A DNA stretch of 14,733 bases, taken from contig JAFHCF010000207.1 of assembly GCA_048497495.1 (NCBI GenBank), forward strand, positions 1 through 14,733, given 5' to 3'. Every line of letters begins with the position of its first letter. Positions within the stretch are counted from its first letter, which is position 1. The notes under the pieces are model-generated. The model made no database searches and was not told the origin of the DNA. It was given only the letters and a program-made list of their open reading frames with translations. The position numbers and the translations under genes were made by a program. Shown here piece by piece: positions 1 through 6,810 of this stretch. This DNA is from JAFHCF01 sp048497495. GTDB taxonomy: Bacteria; Pseudomonadota; Alphaproteobacteria; Rhizobiales; Ancalomicrobiaceae.

Positions 1-102
1 AGCTTGCTCCGCGGCCGGTGGCGTTTCGGCCCCCCGTGCGCCGCCCCGGGCGATGCGGTTCCGCGCTCGACGTCGGAAGGCGGCGGCGCATTCCACCTCC
101 GC

Positions 103-567
103 CTAGTCCTCCCTCGGCACCCGCATATAGCGCTCGGGATGGGGGTCCGGGCGGTAGCCGGCGCGCGCGTAGACGGCCTGGGCGTCGGCGGTCGCGAGCA
201 TCCAGGTCTCGACCTCGGCGAGGTCGGGATGGCCGCGCACCACCGTGGCAATCCAGGCGGCGAGGCCGCGACCGCGATGGGCCGGCAGGACGAAGACGTC
301 GCGCAGGTAGGCGAAGACGGCGTAGTCGGTGACCAGGCGGGCGAAGCCGGCGAACGAACCGTCGGGGGCGATCAACGCCATCGGCAGCGAGCCGGCCAGC
401 GCCCGCTCGAGCTTCGCCCGGGTCATCGAGCGGGCCCAGTAGGAGTCGCGCACCAGGAAGGCGAGGACGGCGTCGACGTCGATCAGGGCGCGGTCGGTGG
501 TCAGGCGGTAGCCGTCGCGATGCCAGTCCACCGGCGCGAGATCGATCGGGGCGAAGGGGGTGGCCAT
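103..567 (-). CDS. GNAT-family N-acetyltransferase
   Basis: Predicted cytoplasmic acetyltransferase of the GNAT fold, 154 aa, which would transfer acetyl from acetyl-CoA to an amine; the acceptor cannot be read from the sequence. The core lies at about residues 74-125. The strand GFARLVTDYAVFAYLRDVFV leads into the acetyl-CoA pyrophosphate loop HRGRGLA (RGRG at 98-101), followed by a C-terminal YARAGY segment typical of the fold. The length is normal for a single-domain GNAT. The open frame extends far upstream, but ATG at 567 is chosen because the fold starts just after it and a GAGGA ribosome-binding sequence sits a few bases before it. The upstream extension is arginine- and proline-rich and looks non-coding. 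The stop is TAG. It stands alone, 331 bases from the next gene, so context gives no hint of its target. The family call is secure; the function is unknown. Confidence 0.88.
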   Translation of the reverse strand: MATPFAPIDLAPVDWHRDGYRLTTDRALIDVDAVLAFLVRDSYWARSMTRAKLERALAGSLPMALIAPDGSFAGFARLVTDYAVFAYLRDVFVLPAHRGRGLAAWIATVVRGHPDLAEVETWMLATADAQAVYARAGYRPDPHPERYMRVPRED

Positions 568-898
568 GGCATCCTCGGGCTCGGTTGGTCTCGGCGGAGA
601 GTCTGCCCCATGGGCGGCGGGCGCGCACGCCGGCCGGACGGGCGTCCCCCGCATTTTGCGGCGGGGCTTTCGGAAGACTGTACCGAGGGCGGCGGCCAAC
701 CGCGCGAGACCGCGATCGCGGTCCGACGAGTGGCATAAAATTGGGGGTGCCCGCAAATCGTGTGGGTCGGCTGTGCGGACAAACCTACCGCTTGCCGCGG
801 TCGCTCTATCCGCGTTGCGTGCGCGAAGGCTATCGGCAGGCTGGGCGGGGAGCCGACCTTCCTTCGCCGCGCCTGGCAGGAGAGTCCGGTATGGGCCG
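568..898. other. Non-coding gap, presumed promoter region of the acetyltransferase gene
   Basis: This 331-base gap lies between two minus-strand genes. Open frames cross it on both strands, but their translations are low-complexity Arg/Pro/Ala sequence with no recognisable domain, so I do not call them genes. It holds a 16-bp perfect palindrome, annotated separately. There is also a GC-rich stem at about 646-668 (CCCCGC, ATTTT, GCGGcGGGG) with no U-tract after it. I see no clear -35/-10 pair. The promoter of the acetyltransferase presumably lies here. Confidence 0.5.
708..723. repeat. 16-bp perfect palindrome (GACCGCGA/TCGCGGTC)
   Basis: Eight-base arms GACCGCGA and TCGCGGTC abut with no spacer. 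It lies about 140 bp upstream of the acetyltransferase start. It could be a protein-binding site. In GC-rich DNA with common GCGATCGC-type words it may also be chance. No second copy was noticed nearby. Confidence 0.35.
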
Positions 899-1813
899 TC
901 ATTGCACTCCGCCGTCTTTCGCGTGCCGTGCTGCTGCCTCGCGGACCATGGAGAGAAATGCAGTGAACCCCGCAGAGGGGTTTCGTCTGCCGGGGTAATA
1001 CAGACTGAAGCCGGGACGTGGCGGGGTCCAGTCCCCCAGCAGGCGGACCATCCGGCCGGCAGCGATATCATCGGCGACGTCCTGCTCGATGAAGAAGCCG
1101 ATGCCGGCACCGTTCAGGACGGCGGTTCGGGCGATCGCGGCCTCGTCCAAGGTCAGGCGCCCCTTGGCATCGACTTGCACCGTCTCACCGCCGCGCTCGA
1201 ACTGCCAGCGGAACAGGACACCATTCGGCAAGCGCACGCGGATGCAATCCTGCAACGGCAGATCGGCCGGGGTCAGTGGCACCGGGTGGGCCGCGACCCA
1301 GGCGGGTGAGGCCACGACGGCATATCGCTGCGATGTCCCCAAGGGCAGCGCGATCATGTCGCGAGGCACCAGATCGGCGGGGCGGAGGCCCAGATCGAAG
1401 CCCTCGGCCACGATGTCGACCAGCCGCCCTTCGGTGACCAGATCGACCTGCATGTCGGGGAAGCGACGCAGGAAGGCCAGAACCAGCGGCGCGATCTCCC
1501 GCCCCGCCTGCACCGAAGCGTTGATCCGCAGCAGGCCCGACGGCGTCCGGCGCAGAGATTGCGCGGTGTCCATGGCCATGCGGATCTCGGCTACCGCGGG
1601 GCCGATGCGTTCGACGAACATGCGTCCGGCATCGCTCAACGAAACGCTGCGCGTCGTGCGGTTGAACAGCCGCACGCCAAGGGTGGTCTCCAGGCGCCCG
1701 ATGGAATGCGACAGCGCCGTTGTCGAGATGCCGAGGTCAAGCGCCGCCGCCCGGAACGATCCGCGCCGCGCGATGGCCAGCACCGCCTCAAGCCCCTTCA
1801 TCCCACTTTCCAT
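899..1813 (-). CDS. LysR-type transcriptional regulator divergent from the SnoaL/SDR cassette
   Basis: A 304-aa LysR-family DNA-binding regulator of normal family length. The N-terminal winged helix-turn-helix is clear: SFRAAALDLGIS, then TTALSHSIGRLE (about residues 19-42), and LGVRLFNRTTRSVSLSDAG. A periplasmic-binding-protein-like effector domain fills the rest. Two starts are possible. ATG at 1813 (MESGMKG) has GGGA about 8 bases upstream; ATG at 1801 (MKGLEAV) is preceded closely by GGAAAGTGGG. The longer one is given. The gene is transcribed away from the SnoaL-like and SDR genes across a 104-base intergenic region, the classic LysR arrangement in which the regulator controls its divergent neighbours and often itself. 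The co-inducer is unknown. The family is secure; the target assignment is inference from position. Confidence 0.92.
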   Translation of the reverse strand: MESGMKGLEAVLAIARRGSFRAAALDLGISTTALSHSIGRLETTLGVRLFNRTTRSVSLSDAGRMFVERIGPAVAEIRMAMDTAQSLRRTPSGLLRINASVQAGREIAPLVLAFLRRFPDMQVDLVTEGRLVDIVAEGFDLGLRPADLVPRDMIALPLGTSQRYAVVASPAWVAAHPVPLTPADLPLQDCIRVRLPNGVLFRWQFERGGETVQVDAKGRLTLDEAAIARTAVLNGAGIGFFIEQDVADDIAAGRMVRLLGDWTPPRPGFSLYYPGRRNPSAGFTAFLSMVREAAARHAKDGGVQ

Positions 1814-1917
1814 GACAATCCCGATCTCGTCATCGATAGATGCAGATTTATCCTGATTATCCGCATGACGGTCCAGACTTATGTTGGTGCTGAACAAGAA
1901 CCGGAAGGACCACCTCC
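1814..1917. promoter_or_regulatory. Divergent promoter/operator region, LysR gene and SnoaL-SDR operon
   Basis: A 104-base region between head-to-head genes. It contains a tandem TTATCC, N3, TTATCC repeat (1848-1853 and 1857-1862, start-to-start 9 bp). It also has an imperfect dyad, CATC GATA GATG, at 1831-1842. This stretch is more AT-rich than its surroundings. LysR regulators commonly bind such regions, but I could not identify an unambiguous T-N11-A box or promoter hexamers. Confidence 0.45.
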
Positions 1918-2238
1918 ATGCACCTCCCCTCCCCGATCCGCACATATTTCACCGCCCGTGCGCCGCAGGACGGCGACGCCCTTGCCGCAGCATTCGCCCC
2001 CGATGCCATCGTCCATGACGAGGGTCACAGCCACCATGGCCCGCAGGCGATCCGCGACTGGTGGCTTGCCGCCAAGGCGAAGTATCGCCAACACGCAGAG
2101 CCGATGGACGTGACCGAGGCTGGCGGAAAGACCGTGGTCCAGGCGAAGGTCACCGGCGATTTCCCCGGAAGCCCGTCGACGCTGACCTTCACCTTCGGGT
2201 TGAACGGTGACCGCATCACCGATCTGGAGATCGGTTGA
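1918..2238 (+). CDS. SnoaL-like / NTF2-like protein
   Basis: A 106-aa small protein with the features of the SnoaL-like branch of the NTF2 cone fold. An N-terminal helix is followed by AAFAPDAIVHDEG, GPQAIRDWWLAAKAKY and C-terminal strands ending in FTFGLNGDRITDLEIG. Members are polyketide cyclases, isomerases, dehydratases or binding proteins. The length and the FAPDA...HDEG pattern fit, but no catalytic residue can be assigned with confidence. The ATG at 1918 is preceded by AAGGA with 8 bases spacing. Its TGA stop shares a base with the ATG of the following SDR gene (TGATG), so the two are translationally coupled and likely act on the same substrate. Expression is probably controlled by the divergent LysR gene. 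Confidence 0.75.
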   Translation: MHLPSPIRTYFTARAPQDGDALAAAFAPDAIVHDEGHSHHGPQAIRDWWLAAKAKYRQHAEPMDVTEAGGKTVVQAKVTGDFPGSPSTLTFTFGLNGDRITDLEIG

Positions 2239-3017
2239 TGTCGGTTTTCCTGACGCTGAAGGGCAAGCGCGCGCTGATCACCGGCGGCACGCAAGGCGCT
2301 GGCGCGGCCACCGTGGCGCTGTTCCGTGAGCTTGGCGCGCAGGTTCTGACCACGGCGCGCAAGCTGACCGGCGATCTGCCGGAAGACCTGTTCATTGCCG
2401 CCGATCTGACTACCCGAGAGGGATGCGAAACCGTGGCCACGGCCGTGCAGACCCGGATGGGCGGCGTCGACATCATCGTCCACATGCTGGGCGGGTCCTC
2501 CGCCCCCGGCGGCGGCTACGCGGCCCTGGGCGAGGCGGAATGGCAGGCCGAACTGGCCCTGAACCTGCTGCCCGCCGTGCGCATCGACCGGGCGCTGGTG
2601 CCGGGCATGGCCGCGCAGGGCGCGGGGGTGCTGGTCCACGTCACCTCGATACAGCGCCTGCTGCCGCTGCCCGAGGCGACCACCGCCTATGCCGCCGCCA
2701 AGGCCGCGCTGTCGGTCTACAGCAAGAGCCTGTCCAAGGAGGTCTCGCCCAAGGGCGTCCGCGTGGTGCGCGTGGCACCCGGTTGGATCGAGACCGAGGC
2801 CTCGGTCCGCTTGGCCGAGCGCGTGGCAGCCGATGCGGGCACCGAACTGGAGGGGGCGCGCCGTATCATCATGAACAGCCTCGGCGGCATCCCGATCGGC
2901 CGCCCGTCGAAACCCGCCGAGATCGCCAACCTGATCGCCTTTCTCGCCTCCGACCGCGCGGCGACCATCACCGGCACGGAATACCTCATCGATGGCGGGA
3001 CGGTGCCGACTGCGTAA
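2238..3017 (+). CDS. Short-chain dehydrogenase/reductase (SDR) family oxidoreductase
   Basis: A 259-aa classical SDR of typical length, predicted to oxidise or reduce an alcohol/carbonyl with NAD(P)(H). The Rossmann cofactor motif TGGTQGAG is at residues 15-22, an Asp in AADLT at 56, an active-site Asn at 109, and the catalytic Ser137, Tyr151 and Lys155 (YAAAK). PGW..TE (PGWIETE) and a C-terminal FLASDRAATITGTEYLIDGG complete the signature. The usual NNAG motif after strand 4 is replaced by HMLGG (82-86), a variation seen in some SDR subfamilies. ATG at 2238 is chosen because it overlaps the stop of the SnoaL-like gene and has GGAG about 9 bases upstream; a TTG one codon earlier is less likely. 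Leucine codons are 24 CTG against 3 CTC, unlike the dapA-like gene downstream. The substrate is unknown. Confidence 0.93.
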   Translation: MSVFLTLKGKRALITGGTQGAGAATVALFRELGAQVLTTARKLTGDLPEDLFIAADLTTREGCETVATAVQTRMGGVDIIVHMLGGSSAPGGGYAALGEAEWQAELALNLLPAVRIDRALVPGMAAQGAGVLVHVTSIQRLLPLPEATTAYAAAKAALSVYSKSLSKEVSPKGVRVVRVAPGWIETEASVRLAERVAADAGTELEGARRIIMNSLGGIPIGRPSKPAEIANLIAFLASDRAATITGTEYLIDGGTVPTA

Positions 3018-3042
3018 GCCTACGGGTGGGCATGAACGGCCG

Positions 3043-3522
3043 GTCGTGCTGGAGCTTGTCCTGATCGTTCAGGTCCCCACGGTCGTCGGTGTATGGTAGC
3101 GCACCCGCTTCCTGGGCCAGGTATCGCGCTTCGACTTCGCTTGGCCCGCGCTCGGCTCAGCGCTCCACCTCGTCCTGTTGCTGGCCATGGTCGGACCTGA
3201 TGCCGCGAAGATACTCGACTACGGCCGGTATGCGGTGGTGATCGCGCTGGCGGCGCCGACCCTGAATCTGATCGGCCATGCGGTTGGCATGACGGTCAAG
3301 GTCTTCGCCGATGATCGTGGGGAACTGATCGCCTTCCCGTTCACAGCGAGCAAGAAGGAGTTCAGCATCGCAGCCGCGTTCGTGGCTGCGTCCGGCCTGC
3401 CATCGGAGAACGCCGCGCCAGCCGCATTTTTCGCGGTGATCCAACTGATTGCCTCCCCGATCGCGGCCAAGCTGCTCGCAGCCAGCGAGCCGCAGCAGAC
3501 GGCATCATCGAAGGTCGAATAA
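3043..3522 (+). pseudogene. Remnant of a bile-acid:sodium-symporter-like (BASS) membrane protein
   Basis: The open part (3100-3522) encodes hydrophobic sequence: SALHLVLLLAMVG, YAVVIALAAPTLNLIGHAVG, then PFTASKKEFSIAAAFVAASG and AAFFAVIQLIASPIAAKLLA. The Lys-Glu-Phe segment followed by a final membrane helix resembles the C-terminal end of BASS/SBF-type Na+-coupled transporters. In the same frame upstream, hydrophobic codons continue (VVLELVLIVQVPTVVGVW), but a TAG at 3097-3099 interrupts them. The N-terminal two thirds of such a protein (family length about 300 aa) are absent, as the SDR gene ends at 3017. The TAA stop sits at the probable edge of the IS element. I read it as a broken, non-functional remnant. 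The family call is by pattern and moderately sure. Confidence 0.5.
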
Positions 3523-4590
3523 GGGCCCGGAACGGACATCTGATCGCGACAACGCCGGTTCTACGCGGCACGGATAATCTTTGCCGGTGAAATCCCTGCA
3601 AGTCACACTTCCAGCCACCGGATATGGCCGTCGAGGTTCTTCGTGGCCGGTCCGCAGAACGGCTTGATGAACTTGCCATGGCGGGCGTGGAGCGAGTTCA
3701 CACTCTGGATGTGATGGCAGCCTGCGGCGACCCGCGTGCCGGGCTCGCTGCCGACCACGAAGTGTTCGATACCACCTGCCGCTGCGAGCTTCGCGTAGCC
3801 GTTGGCGCTGTCCCAGCAAAGCACGGCATCGCCCGGCACCAGGGGCTTCATCGCGCGCTCCAGCGTCGCGCTCTTGCGGTTCGGCAAATACTGGAAGAGG
3901 CGCGCGCCGCCACGGTCGGCGACAGTGAGAATGGGGAGTTGCCACTTCGACAGCCCCCGCATCATCTTCAACCCCTGCGTCGGGAAGTCCTCCCACCGAG
4001 GGCGCGGCGACGGCGCGACCTTCTTCGGATCGGCGAAGTGTCGAACCCATTCCCGAGACCCCTTGCGGGACTCCCGCTGGTAGGTCTCATCCGCCTCACC
4101 GATCCCCGAAAAGCTCGCCGCCCCGCCGCCGCCGATGATCGAGAACACCAGCATTCGCCAACGCCAGACCGTGTATTTGTTGAGGCCGAGCTGCCGCGCG
4201 AGCTTGCGCACCGATTGAGGTTCGGAAAGGCCCAGCATATCCCGCAGGGCGACCATGAAGAGGTCCGGTCGATGGATGCGTCCGATGGCAGACCCGGTCC
4301 GACCCGAATAGGTCTTCCGACAGCCATTACACCGATAGCGCTGGATCTTGGTCCGCGTGCGTCCCTACTTCTGGCGCCTGTCGTCGCCGCAGAATGGGCA
4401 CTTGTATTCTTGGTCTGTCCTTGCCTCGATCTCCGAGATTGCCTCCGACTTTCGCCGGAGGTCGCGGATTTTCGTCTGTGCGTCCTCGATCCGAGCCGGA
4501 TCCAGGTCATCGAGAGCGTTGAGAAAACGGCGAAAGTCGTGGTGTAGCAAGGGCATCCTCCGCTGGAAAAGCACAGTGAGATAGGCCCTT
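3521..4590 (-). mobile_element. Decayed IS1595-like insertion sequence (approximate limits)
   Basis: The element is inferred from its transposase gene, whose reconstructed frame spans 3561-4556. The only end-like match I found is a 7-bp inverted pair, AAGGGCC at 3521-3527 and GGCCCTT at 4584-4590. It gives a size of about 1.07 kb, plausible for the family. The similarity does not extend convincingly inward, and no 8-bp target duplication was recognised, so the limits are tentative. The left limit coincides with the stop of the symporter remnant. With two nonsense codons in the transposase the copy is presumably immobile unless helped in trans. Confidence 0.45.
3561..4556 (-). pseudogene. IS1595-family (ISXO2-like) transposase with two in-frame nonsense codons
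   Basis: One continuous frame of 331 codons with the family's domain order. An N-terminal zinc ribbon comes first (Cys53, Cys56, Cys76, Cys79), then a helix-turn-helix (about 113-134, SVRKLARQLGLNKYTVWRWR). The DDE-type core follows: Asp156 in GEADETY, the KGSR signature, Asp249 in VLCWDS and Asn287 in HIQSVNSLHARHGKF, giving the DDN triad of this family. The frame is interrupted by TAG at 4365-4367 (codon 64, inside the zinc ribbon) and TGA at 3603-3605 (codon 318). It then continues as LAGISPAKIIRAA to a final TAG at 3561-3563. The sequence on both sides of each stop is family-like, so these look like point mutations, perhaps TGG to TAG and CGA to TGA. A GTG at 4574 is an alternative start. 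The piece from 4256 to 3603 is open by itself but lacks the zinc ribbon. Confidence 0.85.
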
Positions 4591-4648
4591 TCGAGTCAAT
4601 GCGAAGCGAACCGACACGGTTTGCGGACACCCCCCAAAAAAACGGAGG

Positions 4649-4669
4649 ACGATTCCAAATTGGAATCGT
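4649..4669. promoter_or_regulatory. 21-bp perfect palindrome, candidate operator upstream of the dapA-like gene
   Basis: Ten-base arms ACGATTCCAA and TTGGAATCGT flank a single central A (4659). It lies in the 210-bp space between the IS remnant and the dapA-like gene, 132 bases before the start codon, next to a C6A7 tract (4632-4643 region). The length and perfect symmetry are far above what short GC-rich dyads produce by chance, and a one-base centre suits a dimeric transcription factor rather than an RNA hairpin. The binding protein is not identified. Confidence 0.65.
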
Positions 4670-4800
4670 ATCTGTGGTTCGCCGGTCCGCCGGCGGTTCC
4701 GTCGACCGTGCCCTCGATGTACCCGTCTTCCGGTGTACTCATTCTCGTCCCGCCGGTCTGGAACGCGGATGGATCTCATAGTCATAGGAAAGTGCCGAGA

Positions 4801-5736
4801 ATGACGATCATGGCCCACGGAATCGTTCCGGTCATGCTGACCCCCTTCACCCCGGACGACCGAATCGACTGGGAGAGCCTGGAACGCCTCGTCGAGTGGT
4901 ACATCGCCGGCGGCGCCGACACGCTCTTCGCCGTCTGCCAGTCGAGCGAGATGCAGAAGCTCACCCTCGACGAGCGCACCGAACTCGCCCGCCGGGTGGT
5001 GGCGATGACCGCCGGCCGCGTGCCGGTCATCGCCTCCGGTCACATCTCCGACGACCGCGACGACCAGCGGGCCGAGCTGACCGCGATGGCCGCCACCGGC
5101 ATCGACGCGCTGGTGCTGGTCACCAACCATCTCGATCCGAGGAACACCGGCGAGGCGGCCTTCCGCGACGGTCTCGACGCGATCCTCGGCTGGCTGCCGA
5201 AGGACTTGGCCCTCGGCCTCTACGAGTGCCCGGCGCCCTATCGCCGGCTTCTCTCGGACGACGAATTCCGCCTGTGCCGCGACACCGGCCGTTTCGTCAC
5301 CCTGAAGGACGTCTCCTGCGACCTCGAGACGATCCGCCGCCGGGTGGCGCTCTCCGGGGATTCGGGCCTCGCCGTGGTCAACGCCAACGCCGCCATCGCC
5401 GCCGCCGCGATGCGCGCCGGCTCCAAGGGCTTCGCCGGCGTCTTCGCCAACATCCATCCCGACCTCTACGCCTGGCTCTATCGCCACGTCGACGAGGCGA
5501 GCGACCTCGGGCGCGACCTCGAGATCTTCCTGGCGCTCGCCGCCATGGCCGAGACCATGGGCTATCCCGGCGTCGCCAAGGCCTATCAGGTCCGCATCGG
5601 CAATTTCGCCAGCGCCCGGTCGCGGGTGACGACCTACGACATCACCGAGCGCCACTGGGGGGTGATGGCGCTGCTCGAGCACATCCACACCGGCACCGAG
5701 CGCTTCCGCGCCGCGATCGCCGCCAGCGAGAAATGA
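4801..5736 (+). CDS. DapA-superfamily (dihydrodipicolinate synthase/N-acetylneuraminate lyase-like) aldolase or lyase
   Basis: A 311-aa class I aldolase-type TIM barrel, close to the family length of about 300. It starts with GIVPVMLTPFT, the usual first strand. The Schiff-base lysine is Lys169 in FVTLKD, and the catalytic tyrosine is Tyr141 in LGLYECP. The pyruvate-carboxylate loop, normally GTTGE, reads CQSSE here (46-50), followed by MQKLTLDER, so Thr-Thr is replaced by Ser-Ser. This marks it as a divergent member and argues against true dihydrodipicolinate synthase. ATG at 4801 has AGGAAAG upstream; ATG at 4810 is an alternative. It is a separate transcription unit behind a palindrome, convergent with the LysR gene, and likely belongs to the transporter-peptidase locus beyond it. 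The substrate is unknown; cleavage or condensation of a 2-keto acid is the family norm. Confidence 0.85.
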   Translation: MTIMAHGIVPVMLTPFTPDDRIDWESLERLVEWYIAGGADTLFAVCQSSEMQKLTLDERTELARRVVAMTAGRVPVIASGHISDDRDDQRAELTAMAATGIDALVLVTNHLDPRNTGEAAFRDGLDAILGWLPKDLALGLYECPAPYRRLLSDDEFRLCRDTGRFVTLKDVSCDLETIRRRVALSGDSGLAVVNANAAIAAAAMRAGSKGFAGVFANIHPDLYAWLYRHVDEASDLGRDLEIFLALAAMAETMGYPGVAKAYQVRIGNFASARSRVTTYDITERHWGVMALLEHIHTGTERFRAAIAASEK

Positions 5737-5780
5737 CCGCGACGGTCCCCACCGGCGAGGGCTTCCGCCGCCTCTCCACG

Positions 5781-5804
5781 CGGGGCGCCGGACGCCGCGC
5801 CCCG
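5781..5804. terminator. GC-rich hairpin between convergent genes
   Basis: An 8-bp perfect stem, CGGGGCGC (5781-5788) and GCGCCCCG (5797-5804), encloses an 8-base loop. It lies 45 bases after the dapA-like stop and 62 bases beyond the end of the convergent LysR gene, where a bidirectional terminator is expected. No run of T follows on either strand, so intrinsic termination is not certain. Confidence 0.45.
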
Positions 5805-5854
5805 GCGAGACGCGAGGGGCTCGGCGTCACGACGTCGAAGTGGGCGAGAGCGAC

Positions 5855-5869
5855 ATGACGTAACGTCAT
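5855..5869. repeat. 15-bp perfect palindrome overlapping the LysR stop codon
   Basis: Seven-base arms ATGACGT and ACGTCAT flank a single A at 5862. The TGA stop of the minus-strand LysR gene (5866-5868) lies inside the right arm. The one-base centre makes it a poor RNA hairpin, so if functional it would be a DNA-binding site. It may be chance. Confidence 0.35.
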
Positions 5870-6810
5870 CCAGAATCGCGAGGGTCGATCTCGAGGCCGC
5901 CGGTCGGCGCGTCCCCGGCACCCTCGTCGGCGACGATCGCCAGGAGATGTTGGGCGAAGGCCCGCGCGGCTTCGGGGAGCCGGCGACCGGGCATGGTCTG
6001 TATCTCGTAACGGCGCTGGTCCACGGCGGGCTCTGAGATCGGTACCGAGATCGCCCGCTCGCTGGTGCGGGAGCGAACCGTCAAGGCGGCCGCGATGGTA
6101 ATGCCGCCACCGCTTTCGGCGAAGGCATAGAGCGCTCCGATGTAGTTGGAGACGAAGACCGGTTCGATCGTGACGCCGATGAGGCCGCAGGCGATGTCGA
6201 AGATCTGCCGTGCGGTCGTGTCCTTCTCGGGTAGCGCGAGGGCCTCTTTCGCGAGATCGGCGATGGAGAGGGTCGCGCGCCGGGCGAGGGGATGATCGCG
6301 GGCCATGACCGCTCTGATCGGCGCCCGGCCGCGCCCGATCACCCGCACACCGGTCTCGGGGGCGAAAGAAAACGTCGCTCCGATGTCGACGACGCCCTCC
6401 CGAACCATGCGGGTGACCTCCGACGGCGGGACGACCTTCAGCTCGAAATGGATTCCGGCGTGAAGGCGCCGGAAGCTTCCGATCGCCCTGGGCATCAATC
6501 CGAGTCCGAAACCCTCGGTCGCCGCCAGCCGCACCCGTCCCGTCGTCAGACCACGCAGTTGCTTCAGCGAGTTGACGACGGATTCCTCTTCCAGGAACAT
6601 GCGTCGGGCATGGGCGGCGAGAAGTTCACCGGCCTGGCTGGGCACCATGCCGCGAGGGCGCCGTTCGAACAGTTCGACGCCGAGATCGGCCTCCATCTTG
6701 GCGATCTGCCGGCTGATGGCGGAGGCCGCGATGTTGAGCCGCGCCGAGGCGTCGGCGATCGAGCCGGTGTGCACGACCTCGAGGAAATAACGCAGACCGG
6801 TACCCTGCAA
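5866..6810 (-). CDS. LysR-type transcriptional regulator of the transporter-peptidase locus
   Basis: A 314-aa LysR-family regulator. The N-terminal helix-turn-helix is SIADASARLNIAASAISRQI (residues 17-36, through KME at 40), followed by LGVELFERRPRG and a C-terminal effector domain. The start is assigned to TTG at 6810 because GGAGGA stands 6-7 bases before it and translation then begins MQGTGLRYFLEVV, the usual LysR N-terminus. A TTG further out at 6861 would add 17 unrelated residues and has no good ribosome-binding site. The gene is divergent from the ABC-transporter operon and convergent with the dapA-like gene. It most likely activates the operon in response to an imported compound or its breakdown product. 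That role is inference from position; the family assignment is secure. Confidence 0.92.
   Translation of the reverse strand: MQGTGLRYFLEVVHTGSIADASARLNIAASAISRQIAKMEADLGVELFERRPRGMVPSQAGELLAAHARRMFLEEESVVNSLKQLRGLTTGRVRLAATEGFGLGLMPRAIGSFRRLHAGIHFELKVVPPSEVTRMVREGVVDIGATFSFAPETGVRVIGRGRAPIRAVMARDHPLARRATLSIADLAKEALALPEKDTTARQIFDIACGLIGVTIEPVFVSNYIGALYAFAESGGGITIAAALTVRSRTSERAISVPISEPAVDQRRYEIQTMPGRRLPEAARAFAQHLLAIVADEGAGDAPTGGLEIDPRDSG

Noticed and set aside
1..102. Possible gene end or terminator at the left edge
   Set aside because: Only GC-rich sequence with weak GGCGG/CCGCC pairing is present downstream of the acetyltransferase stop, and no supported frame or U-tract hairpin was seen.
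840..905. GGAGAGTCC-like sequence reminiscent of a glycine riboswitch
   Set aside because: The conserved glycine-aptamer core and the matching CTCTC strand are absent, and no plus-strand gene follows.
560..1309. Plus-strand open frames across the acetyltransferase-LysR gap
   Set aside because: They run antisense into the LysR gene, and their composition is Arg/Ala/Gly/Pro-rich without a domain or convincing ribosome-binding site.
3097..4367. Two TAG interruptions (3097 and 4365) as a hint of amber recoding or pyrrolysine
   Set aside because: The acetyltransferase gene and the reconstructed transposase frame end at TAG, so TAG appears to be an ordinary stop here. One interrupted frame is a truncated remnant and the other also carries a TGA, which fits decay better. 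No pyl genes or suppressor tRNA are in the window.
3513..4598. Target-site duplication of the IS element
   Set aside because: The flanks look loosely alike (TCGAAT and TCGAGT), but they do not sit at equal distance from the 7-bp end match and are not identical. I could not support a duplication.
4896..5858. Long alternative plus-strand frame within the dapA-like gene
   Set aside because: It is an arginine-rich +1 shadow of a gene with clear catalytic motifs in the other frame.
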